From Streptomyces sp. ADI96-02 (GTDB taxonomy: Bacteria; Actinomycetota; Actinomycetes; Streptomycetales; Streptomycetaceae), in NCBI RefSeq assembly GCF_003846185.1, contig NZ_ML123034.1, forward strand, positions 2,594,067 to 2,658,066: DNA of 64,000 nucleotides, in the 5' to 3' direction. The notes under the pieces are model-generated. The model was not told the origin of the DNA. It did no database searches and saw only the letters and a program-made list of their open reading frames with translations. A program made the translations under genes and the position numbers. Of the stretch, positions 43,922 to 52,958 are shown piece after piece (the first letter of the stretch is position 1; each line of letters opens with the position of its first letter).

Positions 43922-44184
43922 GGGAGGCTCCGCTCCTGCGGTTCCGCGCGGGTTCCGCGCCCGCGCGGACTCGGTCCAGGGGGCGAGGTCATGAACCCGT
44001 CAATACTGTGCCCTCTTGCGAACAGAGCGCAAGAGCAGGAAGTTCGCACCTGCTCGGCATCGATGGACGCCTTCCCGGGCGCCGATCCGCAGGTGGCCGA
44101 CCTGCCTGCGTTCGCCCGTCCCGCTGCAGACATGGAATATGAGAGATATGAGGGCAAAGTCTTACATATCTGAGGAGCCGGCTC
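43922..44184. promoter_or_regulatory. Divergent regulatory region between cbiM and the SsgA-like gene
   Basis: 263 bp between divergent genes. It contains the palindrome at 44013-44035, an overlapping pair TGCGAAC (44017-44023) and GTTCGCA (44042-44048), and an AT-rich segment near 44130-44175 (ATGGAATATGAGAGATATG, CTTACATATCTG) that probably holds the SsgA-like promoter. GAGGAG precedes ATG 44185. Confidence 0.55.
44013..44035. promoter_or_regulatory. Palindromic operator-like site
   Basis: CTCTTGCG at 44013-44020 and its exact complement CGCAAGAG at 44028-44035 flank a 7-base spacer. The site sits about 90 bp before cbiM and 150 bp before the SsgA-like gene, so a dimeric repressor could control either or both. 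A metal-responsive regulator of the cobalt importer is one possibility. The regulator is not in this window. Confidence 0.6.
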
Positions 44185-44580
44185 ATGTCCCCTGTGATTG
44201 AAGAACATGCCCGCGCCCGGCTCATCACGGACGGCCCTCTGACCCGCCCGGTCCCCGTCGAGCTGCGGTACGACGCGGCCGACGACCCGCGCACGGTGCA
44301 CATCAGGCTGCCCGGCGGAGCGGACTGGGCGATGGGCCGCGATCTGCTGGAGCGCGGTCTGCGCACCCCGATCGAGCGCGGCGCGGTATCGGTCTGGCCG
44401 TGCGGCCGGGCGCAGCTGATCGTGGAGCTGCATTCGGCGGACGGCGTCGAGGTGTTCCAGTTCGACATCGCCACGCTCATCCGCTTCCTGGCCCGCACGC
44501 GGGGCCAGGCCCCGGACTCCGCCGAACCGCTCGGAAAGGCGCGGCCGGCCACGGGCGCGCCGTCCGCCTCGCGCGGCTGA
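44185..44580 (+). CDS. SsgA-like protein (SALP) for cell division or sporulation
   Basis: A 131-residue protein of the family restricted to morphologically complex actinomycetes. The conserved core includes VPVELRYDAADDPRTVHIRL, WAMGRDLLERGLRTPIERG, VSVWPCGRAQLIVELHS and VEVFQFDIATLIRFLART. SsgA-like proteins position septa, guide FtsZ through SsgB, or act in wall remodelling and spore separation. The C-terminal 20 residues are variable. Which member (SsgA to SsgG) cannot be settled by eye. Good ribosome site GAGGAG at 44173-44178. Confidence 0.88.
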   Translation: MSPVIEEHARARLITDGPLTRPVPVELRYDAADDPRTVHIRLPGGADWAMGRDLLERGLRTPIERGAVSVWPCGRAQLIVELHSADGVEVFQFDIATLIRFLARTRGQAPDSAEPLGKARPATGAPSASRG

Positions 44581-44661
44581 GGACGGCAGAGGACGGTGGC
44601 TGGGCACGGCAGACCGGCCCCGCCCCAGCACCCCGCCGCATACGCATCCGGATACGCCGGA

Positions 44662-44688
44662 AGCCCCCGTGCTCACCGCACGGGGGCT
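44662..44688. terminator. Hairpin downstream of the SsgA-like gene
   Basis: A perfect 11-bp stem AGCCCCCGTGC (44662-44672) and its complement (44678-44688) enclose a 5-base loop. It separates the SsgA-like gene from the convergent MMPL gene. Confidence 0.85.
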
Positions 44689-44766
44689 GCCTGCGCCTCG
44701 GCCTCCCCGTCCCCACAGGTCGGCCGGCGCTTTCCGGGGCCGCGATCCACTCAGCCGCGGCCCCGG

Positions 44767-44848
44767 GGACCGTAAGAGAGCGGTCGGACCGTAAGAGGGC
44801 CGGACCGTGGGAAGGCCGGACCGTGGGAAGGCCGGACCGTAAGAAGGG
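44767..44848. repeat. 16-bp tandem repeats
   Basis: Four 16-bp units of the form CGGACCGTGGGAAGGC or CGGACCGTAAGAGGGC lie at 44785-44800, 44801-44816, 44817-44832 and 44833-44848. A related GGACCGTAAGAGAG precedes them at 44767. They are non-coding, just past the stop of the MMPL gene. Confidence 0.88.
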
Positions 44849-44876
44849 TGGTCCGACACCGCCCCGGCCCGAAGGG

Positions 44877-47108
44877 TCAGACGCGGGCCAGCTCCCGCTG
44901 CCCGTCGCCGCCCTCGCCCGGCCCCTGCTCCGCGCGCGGTTCGTCGGTCAGCCGCTTCCGCAGCTTCTCGCCCTCCACGTCCACATCGGGCAGCGCCCGG
45001 TCCAGCCAGCGCGGCAGCCACCAGGCCCGCTTGCCGAGCAGGGCCAGCACGGCGGGCACGATGGCCATCCGCACCACGAAGGCGTCGAAGAGGACGGCGA
45101 CGGCCAGCGAGAAGCCGATCATCTTGACCATCTGCTCGGCGGAGCCGATGAAGCCGGCGAAGACCGCCATCATGATCACCGCAGCCGCCGTGACCACCCG
45201 GGCGCCGTGCTTGAAGCCCGTCACGATGGCCTGACCCGGGCTCTCGCCGTGGACGTACGCCTCGCGCATCCGGGTGACGAGGAAGACCTCGTAGTCCATC
45301 GCGAGTCCGAAGACCACACCGACCATGAAGATCGGCATCAGGCTCATGATCGGACCGGTCTGCTCGACTCCGAAGAGCGAGCCGAGCCAGCCCCACTGGA
45401 AGACCGCGACGACCGCGCCGAGGGCCGCGACCACCGAGAGCAGGAAGCCCAGGGCCGCCTTCAGCGGGACGAGGATCGAGCGGAAGACCAGCATCAGCAG
45501 CAGGAACGCCAGGCCGACGACGAGCGCCAGGTAGGGCAGCAGCGCGTCGTTCATCTTCTGCGAGAAGTCGATGTTCATCGCGGTGGCGCCGGTGACCAGC
45601 ACCTCGGCCCCGGTGTCGGATGTGATGTCCGCACCCGAGTCGCGGATGGAGTGGACGACGTTCTCCGTCTCGACGGAGCTGGGCCGGTCCTTGGGGATGA
45701 CCGTGATCGTGGCGGTGTCGCCGGCCTTGTTGAAGGCGGCCGGGGTGACCGCGCTGACGCCGATGGACTCGATCTCCTCGGAGACCCGCGCGGCGGCGGC
45801 CTTGCCGTCGGAGCTGTTCGCCGTGTCGACGACGACCAGCAGCGGCCCGTTGAACCCGGGGCCGAAGCCGTCCGAGAGCATGTCGTACGCCTGACGCTGC
45901 GTGGTCGACTTCGGCTGCGCGCCGTCGTCGGGCAGGCCCATCTCCAGCGAGGCGGCCGGTACGGCGATGACGCCGAGGCCGAGGACTCCGGCCAGCATGA
46001 CCCAGACCGGCTTGCGCAGCACGAACCGCGCCCAGCGGGTGCCCATGTTCGGCTTGGCGTCGGGGCTGTTCTCCGCCTCGGCGGCCTTGCGCGCCTTGCG
46101 GCCCATGACCCGCTTGCCCGCGAAGCCGAGGGCGGCCGGGACGAGGGTGAGCGCGATGAGCACGGCGATGGCGACGGTCCCGGCGGCGGCCAGGCCCATC
46201 TTCGTCAGCATCGGGATGTTGACGACGGAGAGGCCGACCAGGGCGATGATCACGGTCAGGCCGGCGAAGACCACCGCGGATCCGGCGGTGCCGACGGCCC
46301 GCCCGGCGGCCTCCTCGCCCTCCCGGCCCTCGGCCAGTTCGGCGCGGTAGCGGGAGACGATGAAGAGGGCGTAGTCGATGCCGACCGCCAGTCCGATCAT
46401 CGTGGCGAGGGTCGCGGTGGTGGAGCCCAGGTCCAGCACGTTGGCCAGCGCGGTGATCGTCGCGACCCCGATCGCGACCCCGACGATCGCGGTCAGCAGC
46501 GAGAGTCCGGCGGCCACCAGCGAACCGAAGGTGATGAACAGGACGACGGCGGCGATGGCCACGCCGATGACTTCGGCGGTCCCGGTCTGCGGCATGACCT
46601 GGAGGGCGTCACCGCCGACCTCCACCTTCATTCCGCTGTTCTGCGCGTCCTCGGCCGCGTCCTTCAGGGCGTCCGTGGTCTTCTTGGTCAGCTCCATGGA
46701 GCTGACCTCGTAGGAGACCGAGATGTACGCCGTCGAGCCGTTCTGGCTCACGGCCCGCGTCTGGAACGGGTCGGCGACCGAGGCTATCTGGTCCGATCCG
46801 GACCGCAGTTCCTTGACGATTCCGGTGATCTCGCCCTTGTTGGCGGGCGCGGTCACCTTCTCGCCCTCGGGCGCCTTGAAGACGACACGTGCGGTCGCGC
46901 CGTCGGCACTGATGCCGGGGTTGCGCTGTTCCAGCAGGTCGAAGGCGCGTTGCGCCTCCGTACCGGGAATCGAGAAGGAACTGGAGGTGGCGGTGGACGC
47001 GGTGGCCATACCGACTCCGGCGACCGCCAGCAGCGCCACCCAGATCAGGGCGACGAAGCGGCGGCGACGGAAGGCGAGCCGTCCGAGTTTGTAGAGGAAT
47101 GTGGCCAC
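44877..47108 (-). CDS. MMPL family RND-type exporter
   Basis: A 743-residue membrane protein with the MMPL plan: a first helix (FVALIWVALLAVAGVGMATA), an extracytoplasmic porter domain, a block of about five helices including GLAVGIDYALFIVSRYRAEL, a second porter domain, and a second helix block with GVVFGLAMDYEVFLVTRMRE. The paired Gly-x-x-x-Asp-Tyr motifs are the proton-relay signature. Substrates of actinobacterial MMPLs are lipids or small lipophilic compounds. It is downstream of, and probably repressed by, the TetR regulator at 47277-47849. The C-terminus is charged and cytosolic. Confidence 0.93.
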   Translation of the reverse strand: MATFLYKLGRLAFRRRRFVALIWVALLAVAGVGMATASTATSSSFSIPGTEAQRAFDLLEQRNPGISADGATARVVFKAPEGEKVTAPANKGEITGIVKELRSGSDQIASVADPFQTRAVSQNGSTAYISVSYEVSSMELTKKTTDALKDAAEDAQNSGMKVEVGGDALQVMPQTGTAEVIGVAIAAVVLFITFGSLVAAGLSLLTAIVGVAIGVATITALANVLDLGSTTATLATMIGLAVGIDYALFIVSRYRAELAEGREGEEAAGRAVGTAGSAVVFAGLTVIIALVGLSVVNIPMLTKMGLAAAGTVAIAVLIALTLVPAALGFAGKRVMGRKARKAAEAENSPDAKPNMGTRWARFVLRKPVWVMLAGVLGLGVIAVPAASLEMGLPDDGAQPKSTTQRQAYDMLSDGFGPGFNGPLLVVVDTANSSDGKAAAARVSEEIESIGVSAVTPAAFNKAGDTATITVIPKDRPSSVETENVVHSIRDSGADITSDTGAEVLVTGATAMNIDFSQKMNDALLPYLALVVGLAFLLLMLVFRSILVPLKAALGFLLSVVAALGAVVAVFQWGWLGSLFGVEQTGPIMSLMPIFMVGVVFGLAMDYEVFLVTRMREAYVHGESPGQAIVTGFKHGARVVTAAAVIMMAVFAGFIGSAEQMVKMIGFSLAVAVLFDAFVVRMAIVPAVLALLGKRAWWLPRWLDRALPDVDVEGEKLRKRLTDEPRAEQGPGEGGDGQRELARV

Positions 47109-47276
47109 GGGGGCGTACTCCCGGTCAGGTCGTGTGCGTGGAAGAGGGCGTGAGGTGCCGGCCCGACGACGAGAGCGGCGTGTCAGGTGGAGCGGCGGGG
47201 AGAGGGCGGTACGTGTGGTGGGGCGGGGGCGGTACGGGGGCGTCAGGGAAGGGCGTGCCCTTCCGCGACGGGTACG

Positions 47277-47849
47277 TCAGGCGCCGAGGGCGGGGAGAAC
47301 CACGGAGTCCACGTAGTCGATGAGGAACGCCTGGTCGACAGGACGGTTCTCGATCAGCTGCCGGGTGGCCAGCGCGCCGACCACCAGGTGCGGGATGTAC
47401 TTCAGCGCCGGATTGTCCGGCGCCACCTCGCCCCGGGCCACGGCCCGGCGCAGCAGCTCGTCGAGACCGGTCATCTCCGGCTCGATCAGCAGCTCGCGCA
47501 GCGCCTGGTGCAGTTCGGGGCTCTCGTGGACGGCATGGCTCAGACCCCGCAGCAGTGCGGCGTCCTTCTCCATCTGGCAGTCGTCGGTCCGGGTCAGCAC
47601 GGCGTGGATGTCGCCGCGCAGCGACCCGGTGTCGATCTCGGTCAGGCTCACCGGCTTGTTGTGCCGCAGCGCCTTCACGACCAGCTCGGGCTTGCTGCCC
47701 CACTGGCGGTACAGGGTGGCCTTGCTCGACCGGGTACGGGCGGCGACGGCGTCCATCGTCAGGGCGTCGTAGCCGACCTCGCGGAGCAGGTCCAGGACGG
47801 CGCCGTACATCTCGCCCTCGCGCTCAGGGGTGAGCCTGGTGCGTGCCAT
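47277..47849 (-). CDS. TetR family repressor of the MMPL exporter
   Basis: A 190-residue regulator, ATG 47849 (MARTRLTPEREGEMYGAVL). The N-terminal helix-turn-helix reads DALTMDAVAARTRSSKATLY, then RQWGSKPELV. The C-terminal ligand domain is typical of the TetR_C group next to MMPL genes (CQMEKDAALLRGLSHAVHES). It is 168 bp upstream of the MMPL gene on the same strand. Two palindromes sharing the CGAAAC half-site lie upstream, consistent with autoregulation. The inducer is unknown. Confidence 0.92.
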   Translation of the reverse strand: MARTRLTPEREGEMYGAVLDLLREVGYDALTMDAVAARTRSSKATLYRQWGSKPELVVKALRHNKPVSLTEIDTGSLRGDIHAVLTRTDDCQMEKDAALLRGLSHAVHESPELHQALRELLIEPEMTGLDELLRRAVARGEVAPDNPALKYIPHLVVGALATRQLIENRPVDQAFLIDYVDSVVLPALGA

Positions 47850-47901
47850 CAGCCGGCCTCCTCGGATCCGTCCGCGCTCCCGGAGCTCCGTCCGGATTCG
47901 A

Positions 47902-47916
47902 ACGAAACTGTTTCGT
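47902..47916. promoter_or_regulatory. TetR-type operator, proximal
   Basis: ACGAAAC (47902-47908), one base, then GTTTCGT (47910-47916) form a perfect palindrome 53 bp before the TetR start. It shares its half-site with the larger palindrome at 47941. Confidence 0.75.
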
Positions 47917-47940
47917 ACACCAGACCGTACCTCCGGCGCC

Positions 47941-47964
47941 AAGCGAAACGGAACCGTTTCGCTT
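47941..47964. promoter_or_regulatory. TetR-type operator, distal
   Basis: AAGCGAAACGG (47941-47951) and its exact complement (47954-47964) flank two bases, giving a 24-bp palindrome. It lies between the TetR gene and the divergent tricorn protease gene (start 48017), so both could be controlled. Its core CGAAAC/GTTTCG matches the proximal site. Confidence 0.8.
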
Positions 47965-48016
47965 GTGTGCTGCACCACAAGTTGCCCGGGACCCCCCGCG
48001 CGGAAAGCATGGAGGC

Positions 48017-51000
48017 GTGAGTGACGACGTCGCGTATCTCCGGTTCCCGCACCTCCATCAGGACTTGCTCTGCTTCGTGGCCGAGGACGACCTGTGGGTC
48101 TCGCCCCTCGTCCCGGCCGGGCACCGCCCCGGACGCGCCTGGCGGGTGACGGTCGACCGGACCCGGGTCGGCCCGCCGCGCTTCTCGCCCGACGGCGGCT
48201 CCATCGCGTACACGACCTGGCGCTCCCTGGACCCCGAGATCCACCTCGCCCCCGTCGAGGGCGGCCCGGCCCGCCGGCTCACCTACTGGGGCTCGACCGA
48301 CGCCCGGGTCTGCGGCTGGAGCCCCGATCCGGACGACTCGGCGCAGATCCTCGCCGTCTCCTCGCACAACCAGCCGTTCTCGTACTTCTCCTGGGCCTAC
48401 AGCGTGCCCACCGACGGCGGTCCGGGCGGCAGGCTGCCGTGGGGCCCGGTCTCCGACATCGCGGTCGCGGACATCGACGGCGAGCGCCGCACCCTGCTGC
48501 TGACCGGCACGCCCCCGCACGAACCGGCCGCCTGGAAGCGCTACCGGGGCGGCGCGACGGGACGCCTGTGGCTGCACGGCGAGCGCCTGCTGCCGGACAT
48601 CGGCGGCCACCTGGCCTCGCCGATGTTCGTCGGCCGCCGTATCGCGTTCCTCTCCGACCACGAAGGCGTCGGCAACCTCTACTCGTGCCTGATGGACGGT
48701 ACCGACCTGCGCCGCCACACCGACCACGACGCCTTCTACGCCCGGCACGCCTCCAGCGACGGACACCGCGTGGTGTACCAGTGCGGCGGCGAGCTCTGGC
48801 TGGCGGAGGACCTGGAGTCGCCGGGCGCCGTCCCGCGCCTGCTGGAGGTGCGGCTCGGCGGGCAGCGCACCGGCCGCCGCGTCCACCAGGTGCCCGCCGC
48901 CACCAACGTCGACTCGCTCTCGGTCGACGAGACGGGCAGGGCCAGCGCCGTCACCGTGCGCGGCAGCCTCTACTGGCTCACCCACCGCGACGGCCCCGCC
49001 CGCACCATCGCGGACACCCCCGGCGTCCGGGTGCGGCAGCCGGAGATGCTGGGCAGCGGCGGCCGGGTCGCCTACGTCACCGACGCGGACGGCGAGGACG
49101 CCGTCGAGATCGCGTACCTGCCCCGGGCCAGCGGCGACCGCGCGCCGCGCCGACTGGCCTCCGGGCAGCTGGGCCGGGTGCACGAGATGATCTCCGACCC
49201 CGAGGGCGAACGCCTCGCCATCGCCTCCCACGACGGCCGCCTGCTCCTGCTGGACACGGCCGAACCGGCCTCAGCGGAGGCAGCGGAGGCAGCGGAGGCA
49301 GCGGACGGGGCTACCGCAACGGCGGCGGAGGCAGAGGCGGCGGACGAGCCGGGCACGGCGGACGCGGAGTCCACCCGTGACTCCCCGCGCGGCTCCACCC
49401 GTGACTCCCCGCGCGGCTCCACCCGCGCCGACCTGTACGCCGCGACCGGCGCGGCCGTGCCCGGCGGCGACCGGCCCGAGGCCACCGAGCTGATCCGGTC
49501 GGTCAACGGCCCCGTCCGCGACCTGGCGTTCTCCCCCGACGGAGACTGGCTGACCTGGTCGCACCCCGGCGTCGGCCGATCGCTGCGGCAGATCAAACTG
49601 GCCCGGATCTCCGGCCCCGGCGCGCCGGTGATCGTCGACGTCACCAACGGCCGCTTCGAGGACGAGAACCCGGTCTTCACCGAGGACGGCCGCTACCTCG
49701 CGTTCCTGTCCTGGCGCGGCTTCGACCCGGTCTACGACGTCCACACCGGCGACCTCTCCTTCCCGCTGGGCTGCCGCCCCTACCTGGTGCCGCTCTCCTC
49801 GGCCACCCCGTCGCCCTTCGCGCTGTCACCCGACGGACGTCCGGCGGCGGGCGGCCTGGATCCGGTGGACGTGCCCGGGGCGGGTGCGGCCGAAGGGTCC
49901 ACGGTCATGGTCGAGTTCGAGGGGCTGGAGAGCCGGGTCACACCGTTCCCGGTCCCCGCCTCGAAGTACTCCGCGCTGCGCCCGGTCAGCGGCGGCGGCC
50001 TGGTCTGGCTGCGCTGGCCGATCTCCGGAGCGCTGGGCGAGACGTTCGCCAACCCGGCCGACACGTCGGGCCGCCCCACCCTGGAGCACTTCAACATCGC
50101 CAAGGCCCGCCGTACCGAACTCGTCGACCACCTCGACTGGTTCGCGGTCAGCGGGGACGCGACCCGCCTGGTGGTGATGGACGACGGCGAACTGCGCGCC
50201 GTACCGGCGACGGAGAGCGGCGACAGCGACTCCACCGTCTACCTGGACCTGCGCCGCATCCTGCACGACGTGGACCCGGCGGCGGAGTGGCGGCAGGCGT
50301 ACGGCGAGGCGGGCCGGATCATCCGCTCCTACTTCTGGGAGCCGGACATGTGCGGCATCGACTGGGACGGGGTGCTGGACCAGTACCGCCCGCTGCTCGA
50401 ACGGGTCTCCTCCCCCGACGAGTTCGCCGATCTGCTGCGCGAGGTGCTGGGCGAGCTGGGCACCTCGCACGCGTACGTCTCCCCCGCCCGCCGCAACGAG
50501 GGCCCGCCGCACTACCAGCGGGCGATCGGGCTGCTCGGCGCCAACCTGGTCTGCCGGGACGGCGCGTGGACGCTCCGGCGCATCCTGCCCGGCGACTCCT
50601 CCGACTCCAAGGCACGCTCGCCGCTGGCCGGTACCGGGATCAGGGAGGGCGCGGTGCTCACCCACGTGGACGGGCGGCCCGTGGATCCGGTGGCCGGACC
50701 GTATCCGCTGCTGACGGCGGCGGGCGGCACCACGGTGGAGCTGACCTTCGCCCCGGAGGGCGGCGGGCCCTCGCGGCGGGTGGCGATCATGCCGCTGATC
50801 GACGAACGCCCGCTGCGCTACCAGGACTGGGTCGCCAAACGCCGGGACGTCGTACGGGAGTTGAGCGGCGGCAAGTGCGGCTACCTGCACATCCCGGACC
50901 TGGGCGGCTCGGGCTGGGCCCAGTTCAACCGGGACCTGCGGCTGGAGGTGGCGCGGCCCGCGCTGATCGTGGACGTGCGCGGCAACGCGGGCGGCCACAT

Positions 51001-51496
51001 CAGCGAGCTGGTGGTGGAGAAGCTGACGCGGAAGATCCTCGGCTGGGACCTCACCCGCAACGCGCAGGCGGTCAGTTACGCGTCCAACGCGCCGCGCGGC
51101 CCGGTGGTCGCCCTGGCCGACGAGGCGACCTCCTCCGACGGGGACATGATCACCGCGGCGTTCCGGCTGCTGGGGCTGGGCCCGGTGGTGGGCCGGCGCA
51201 CCTGGGGCGGCGTGGTCGGCATGACCGGGCGGCACCGGCTGGGCGACGGCACGGTGATCACGGTGCCGATGAACGCGGCCTGGTTCGACGCGTACGGCTG
51301 GTCGGTGGAGAACCACGGCGTGGAACCGGACGTGGAGGCCCTGCGCACCCCGCTGGACTGGGCGGAGGGGCGGTACGCGGTCCTGGACGACGCGGTGCGG
51401 GTGGCACTGGACCTGCTGGCGCAAGCCCCCGCGTCGACTCCGCCGGGCTACGAGACCGCCCCGGACCTGAGCCGCCCGCCGCTACCGCCGCGCTGA
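48017..51496 (+). CDS. Tricorn protease homologue (S41 family)
   Basis: A 1159-residue cytosolic peptidase that would trim peptides released by the proteasome. Propeller blades fill about residues 1-740 (PPRFSPDGGSIAYTTWRSLD, GRRIAFLSDHEGVGNLYS, DLAFSPDGDWLTWSHPG). The catalytic core follows with a C1 domain, a PDZ domain and an S41 fold. S817-H818 (LGTSHAYVSP), S1040 (EATSSDGDMITAAF) and E1098 (VENHGVEPDV) have the same spacing as the tetrad I recall for the Thermoplasma enzyme. An Ala/Glu-rich insert and a repeated STRDSPRG unit interrupt the propeller near residues 415-475. Start GTG 48017 (VSDDVAYLRFPHLH), with GGAGG close upstream. Confidence 0.93.
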   Translation: MSDDVAYLRFPHLHQDLLCFVAEDDLWVSPLVPAGHRPGRAWRVTVDRTRVGPPRFSPDGGSIAYTTWRSLDPEIHLAPVEGGPARRLTYWGSTDARVCGWSPDPDDSAQILAVSSHNQPFSYFSWAYSVPTDGGPGGRLPWGPVSDIAVADIDGERRTLLLTGTPPHEPAAWKRYRGGATGRLWLHGERLLPDIGGHLASPMFVGRRIAFLSDHEGVGNLYSCLMDGTDLRRHTDHDAFYARHASSDGHRVVYQCGGELWLAEDLESPGAVPRLLEVRLGGQRTGRRVHQVPAATNVDSLSVDETGRASAVTVRGSLYWLTHRDGPARTIADTPGVRVRQPEMLGSGGRVAYVTDADGEDAVEIAYLPRASGDRAPRRLASGQLGRVHEMISDPEGERLAIASHDGRLLLLDTAEPASAEAAEAAEAADGATATAAEAEAADEPGTADAESTRDSPRGSTRDSPRGSTRADLYAATGAAVPGGDRPEATELIRSVNGPVRDLAFSPDGDWLTWSHPGVGRSLRQIKLARISGPGAPVIVDVTNGRFEDENPVFTEDGRYLAFLSWRGFDPVYDVHTGDLSFPLGCRPYLVPLSSATPSPFALSPDGRPAAGGLDPVDVPGAGAAEGSTVMVEFEGLESRVTPFPVPASKYSALRPVSGGGLVWLRWPISGALGETFANPADTSGRPTLEHFNIAKARRTELVDHLDWFAVSGDATRLVVMDDGELRAVPATESGDSDSTVYLDLRRILHDVDPAAEWRQAYGEAGRIIRSYFWEPDMCGIDWDGVLDQYRPLLERVSSPDEFADLLREVLGELGTSHAYVSPARRNEGPPHYQRAIGLLGANLVCRDGAWTLRRILPGDSSDSKARSPLAGTGIREGAVLTHVDGRPVDPVAGPYPLLTAAGGTTVELTFAPEGGGPSRRVAIMPLIDERPLRYQDWVAKRRDVVRELSGGKCGYLHIPDLGGSGWAQFNRDLRLEVARPALIVDVRGNAGGHISELVVEKLTRKILGWDLTRNAQAVSYASNAPRGPVVALADEATSSDGDMITAAFRLLGLGPVVGRRTWGGVVGMTGRHRLGDGTVITVPMNAAWFDAYGWSVENHGVEPDVEALRTPLDWAEGRYAVLDDAVRVALDLLAQAPASTPPGYETAPDLSRPPLPPR

Positions 51497-51607
51497 CCCG
51501 GGGCGGAGGCCGGAGGCCGAGCCCCGGGACACGAGCTCCAAGGTTCGAGCCGAAGAACAGGAAGAACCGCCGGCCCGGCCGACCGGGCCGACCCCCGGCA
51601 CGAGGAC

Positions 51608-51635
51608 GAGGCGCACCCGGTCCCGGGTGCGCCTC
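51608..51635. terminator. Strong hairpin after the tricorn protease gene
   Basis: GAGGCGCACCCGG (51608-51620) and its exact complement (51623-51635) form a 13-bp stem with almost no loop. It lies between the tricorn gene and the convergent small gene at 51696, and would stop transcription from both sides. Confidence 0.88.
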
Positions 51636-51695
51636 CTGACGCGACGCGCACGCCCGAACCGCAGCGCGCACGCGTCCCACCTCACCAACCGGCCG

Positions 51696-51902
51696 TCAAC
51701 GGTCGAAACGCTCGCGCGTCTGCTCCGTCACGTCCCGGGACCGGTCCCGCAGGCGGGTCGAGGCGTCGGGGCCGTGCTCCGGCTCCCGGTCGCCGGCGTC
51801 CGGCGCGCGGTCCCGGGCCCGGTCCTCGCCCTCGCCCCTCCTCTTCTCGGCCCGGTCGGCGAGCTGACGCGCCTTGTCCCTGAACTGGTCTGCGATGCCC
51901 AT
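51696..51902 (-). CDS. Small highly charged protein (CsbD-like character)
   Basis: A 68-residue, strongly hydrophilic protein starting at ATG 51902 (MGIADQFRDKARQLADRAEK) with GGAG about 8 bases upstream. It is rich in Arg, Asp and Glu (RRGEGEDRARDRAPDAGDRE) and is probably disordered or a single long helix. The opening resembles CsbD/LEA-like small stress proteins abundant in streptomycetes. A stress or desiccation role is guessed from composition only. Confidence 0.75.
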   Translation of the reverse strand: MGIADQFRDKARQLADRAEKRRGEGEDRARDRAPDAGDREPEHGPDASTRLRDRSRDVTEQTRERFDR

Positions 51903-52064
51903 GCTGTTCACTCCTGTCGGGATGCCGGTGCCGATGCCGGTGTCGTCGTAAAACCGAGGGGAACCAGGTGGAACCGAGGGGAGGAGAGGCGAACCGGCCC
52001 CTCGCCGTGACCCCGTGGCCCCGCTCAGCCTCGCACGCACCCACACGCACCGCATTTCGGAGCG

Positions 52065-52958
52065 TTACGTTCGGTCAGCGCGCTCCGCGCGGGCGTCCTG
52101 GTCCGCCGCTCCCCCGGCGCCCACCAGGCCCTTGGGCATGCTCCGCAGCCTCGGCTCGAACCGCCGCATCTCGCGCTGCCCGACCACCCCGATGAGCGAG
52201 GGCAGGTAGCCCCGCACCGACTGCATGCCGCGCAGCCACCACTGCGCGTACACGTGCGAGGAGCGCCGCTCGATCCCGGCCACGATCCGCTCGACGGCCG
52301 GGCCCAGCGGGTAGGTGCGGTTCGCCGGCCACGGCAGCCGCGCGCGCAGCTCGCGCATCACGTCGTCCTGGTCCGCGCCGCGCACCATGTCGGTGTCGGT
52401 CCAGGAGAGGTAGCCGACGCCGACCCGCACGCCCTTGTAGCCGACCTCGGCCCGCAGGCTGTGCGCGAACGCCTCGACCCCCGACTTCGAGGCGCAGTAC
52501 GCGGTCATCATCGGGGCCGGGGTGATCGCGGCCAGGGACGCGATCTGGAGGAAGTAGCCGCGGCTCTCCATCAGCACCGGCAGGAACGCCCGCCCGGTGA
52601 CCGCGCCGCCGATCAGGTTCACCTCGATGACCCGGCGCCAGGCGTCCGGGTCCGAGTCGGCGAACGGGCCGCCCGAGGCGACGCCCGCGTTGGCGACGAC
52701 CACGTCGACCTTGCCGAAGCGCTCCTTGACCTCGGCGGCGACCCGGGCCATCGCCTCGTGGTCGGTGACGTCGGCGAACCAGTGGCCGCTCTCGCCGTGC
52801 AGCCGCTCGGAGACCCGCTTCAGCTCGTCCGGCTCCAGGCCGACCAGTGCCAGCGTCGCGCCGCGCGCGGAGAGTTTGCGGGCCAGCAGTTCGCCGACGC
52901 CGCGGGCCGCGCCGGTGACGACGACGACCTGTCCTTCGAGACTCCGACTGCTGCTCAT
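52065..52958 (-). CDS. Short-chain dehydrogenase in a hydrolase/monooxygenase operon
   Basis: A 297-residue SDR with VVVVTGAARGVGELLARKLS (TGxxxGxG), VTDHEAMARV, NAGVASGG, catalytic Ser in LQIASLAAITPAPMMT, YCASKSGVEAFAHSL (Tyr-x-x-x-Lys) and VGVGYLSWTDTDMV. The C-terminal 60 residues form an extra amphipathic segment (WLRGMQSVRGYLPSLIGVVG), as in SDRs that act on lipids or steroids. ATG 52958 overlaps the alpha/beta hydrolase stop by 4 bp. It is third in a three-gene operon after the flavin monooxygenase and hydrolase. Confidence 0.92.
   Translation of the reverse strand: MSSSRSLEGQVVVVTGAARGVGELLARKLSARGATLALVGLEPDELKRVSERLHGESGHWFADVTDHEAMARVAAEVKERFGKVDVVVANAGVASGGPFADSDPDAWRRVIEVNLIGGAVTGRAFLPVLMESRGYFLQIASLAAITPAPMMTAYCASKSGVEAFAHSLRAEVGYKGVRVGVGYLSWTDTDMVRGADQDDVMRELRARLPWPANRTYPLGPAVERIVAGIERRSSHVYAQWWLRGMQSVRGYLPSLIGVVGQREMRRFEPRLRSMPKGLVGAGGAADQDARAERADRT

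Noticed and set aside
43922-44184. Cobalamin riboswitch ahead of cbiM
   Set aside because: The leader is only about 260 bp shared with a divergent gene, and I could not find a B12-box-like conserved stretch.
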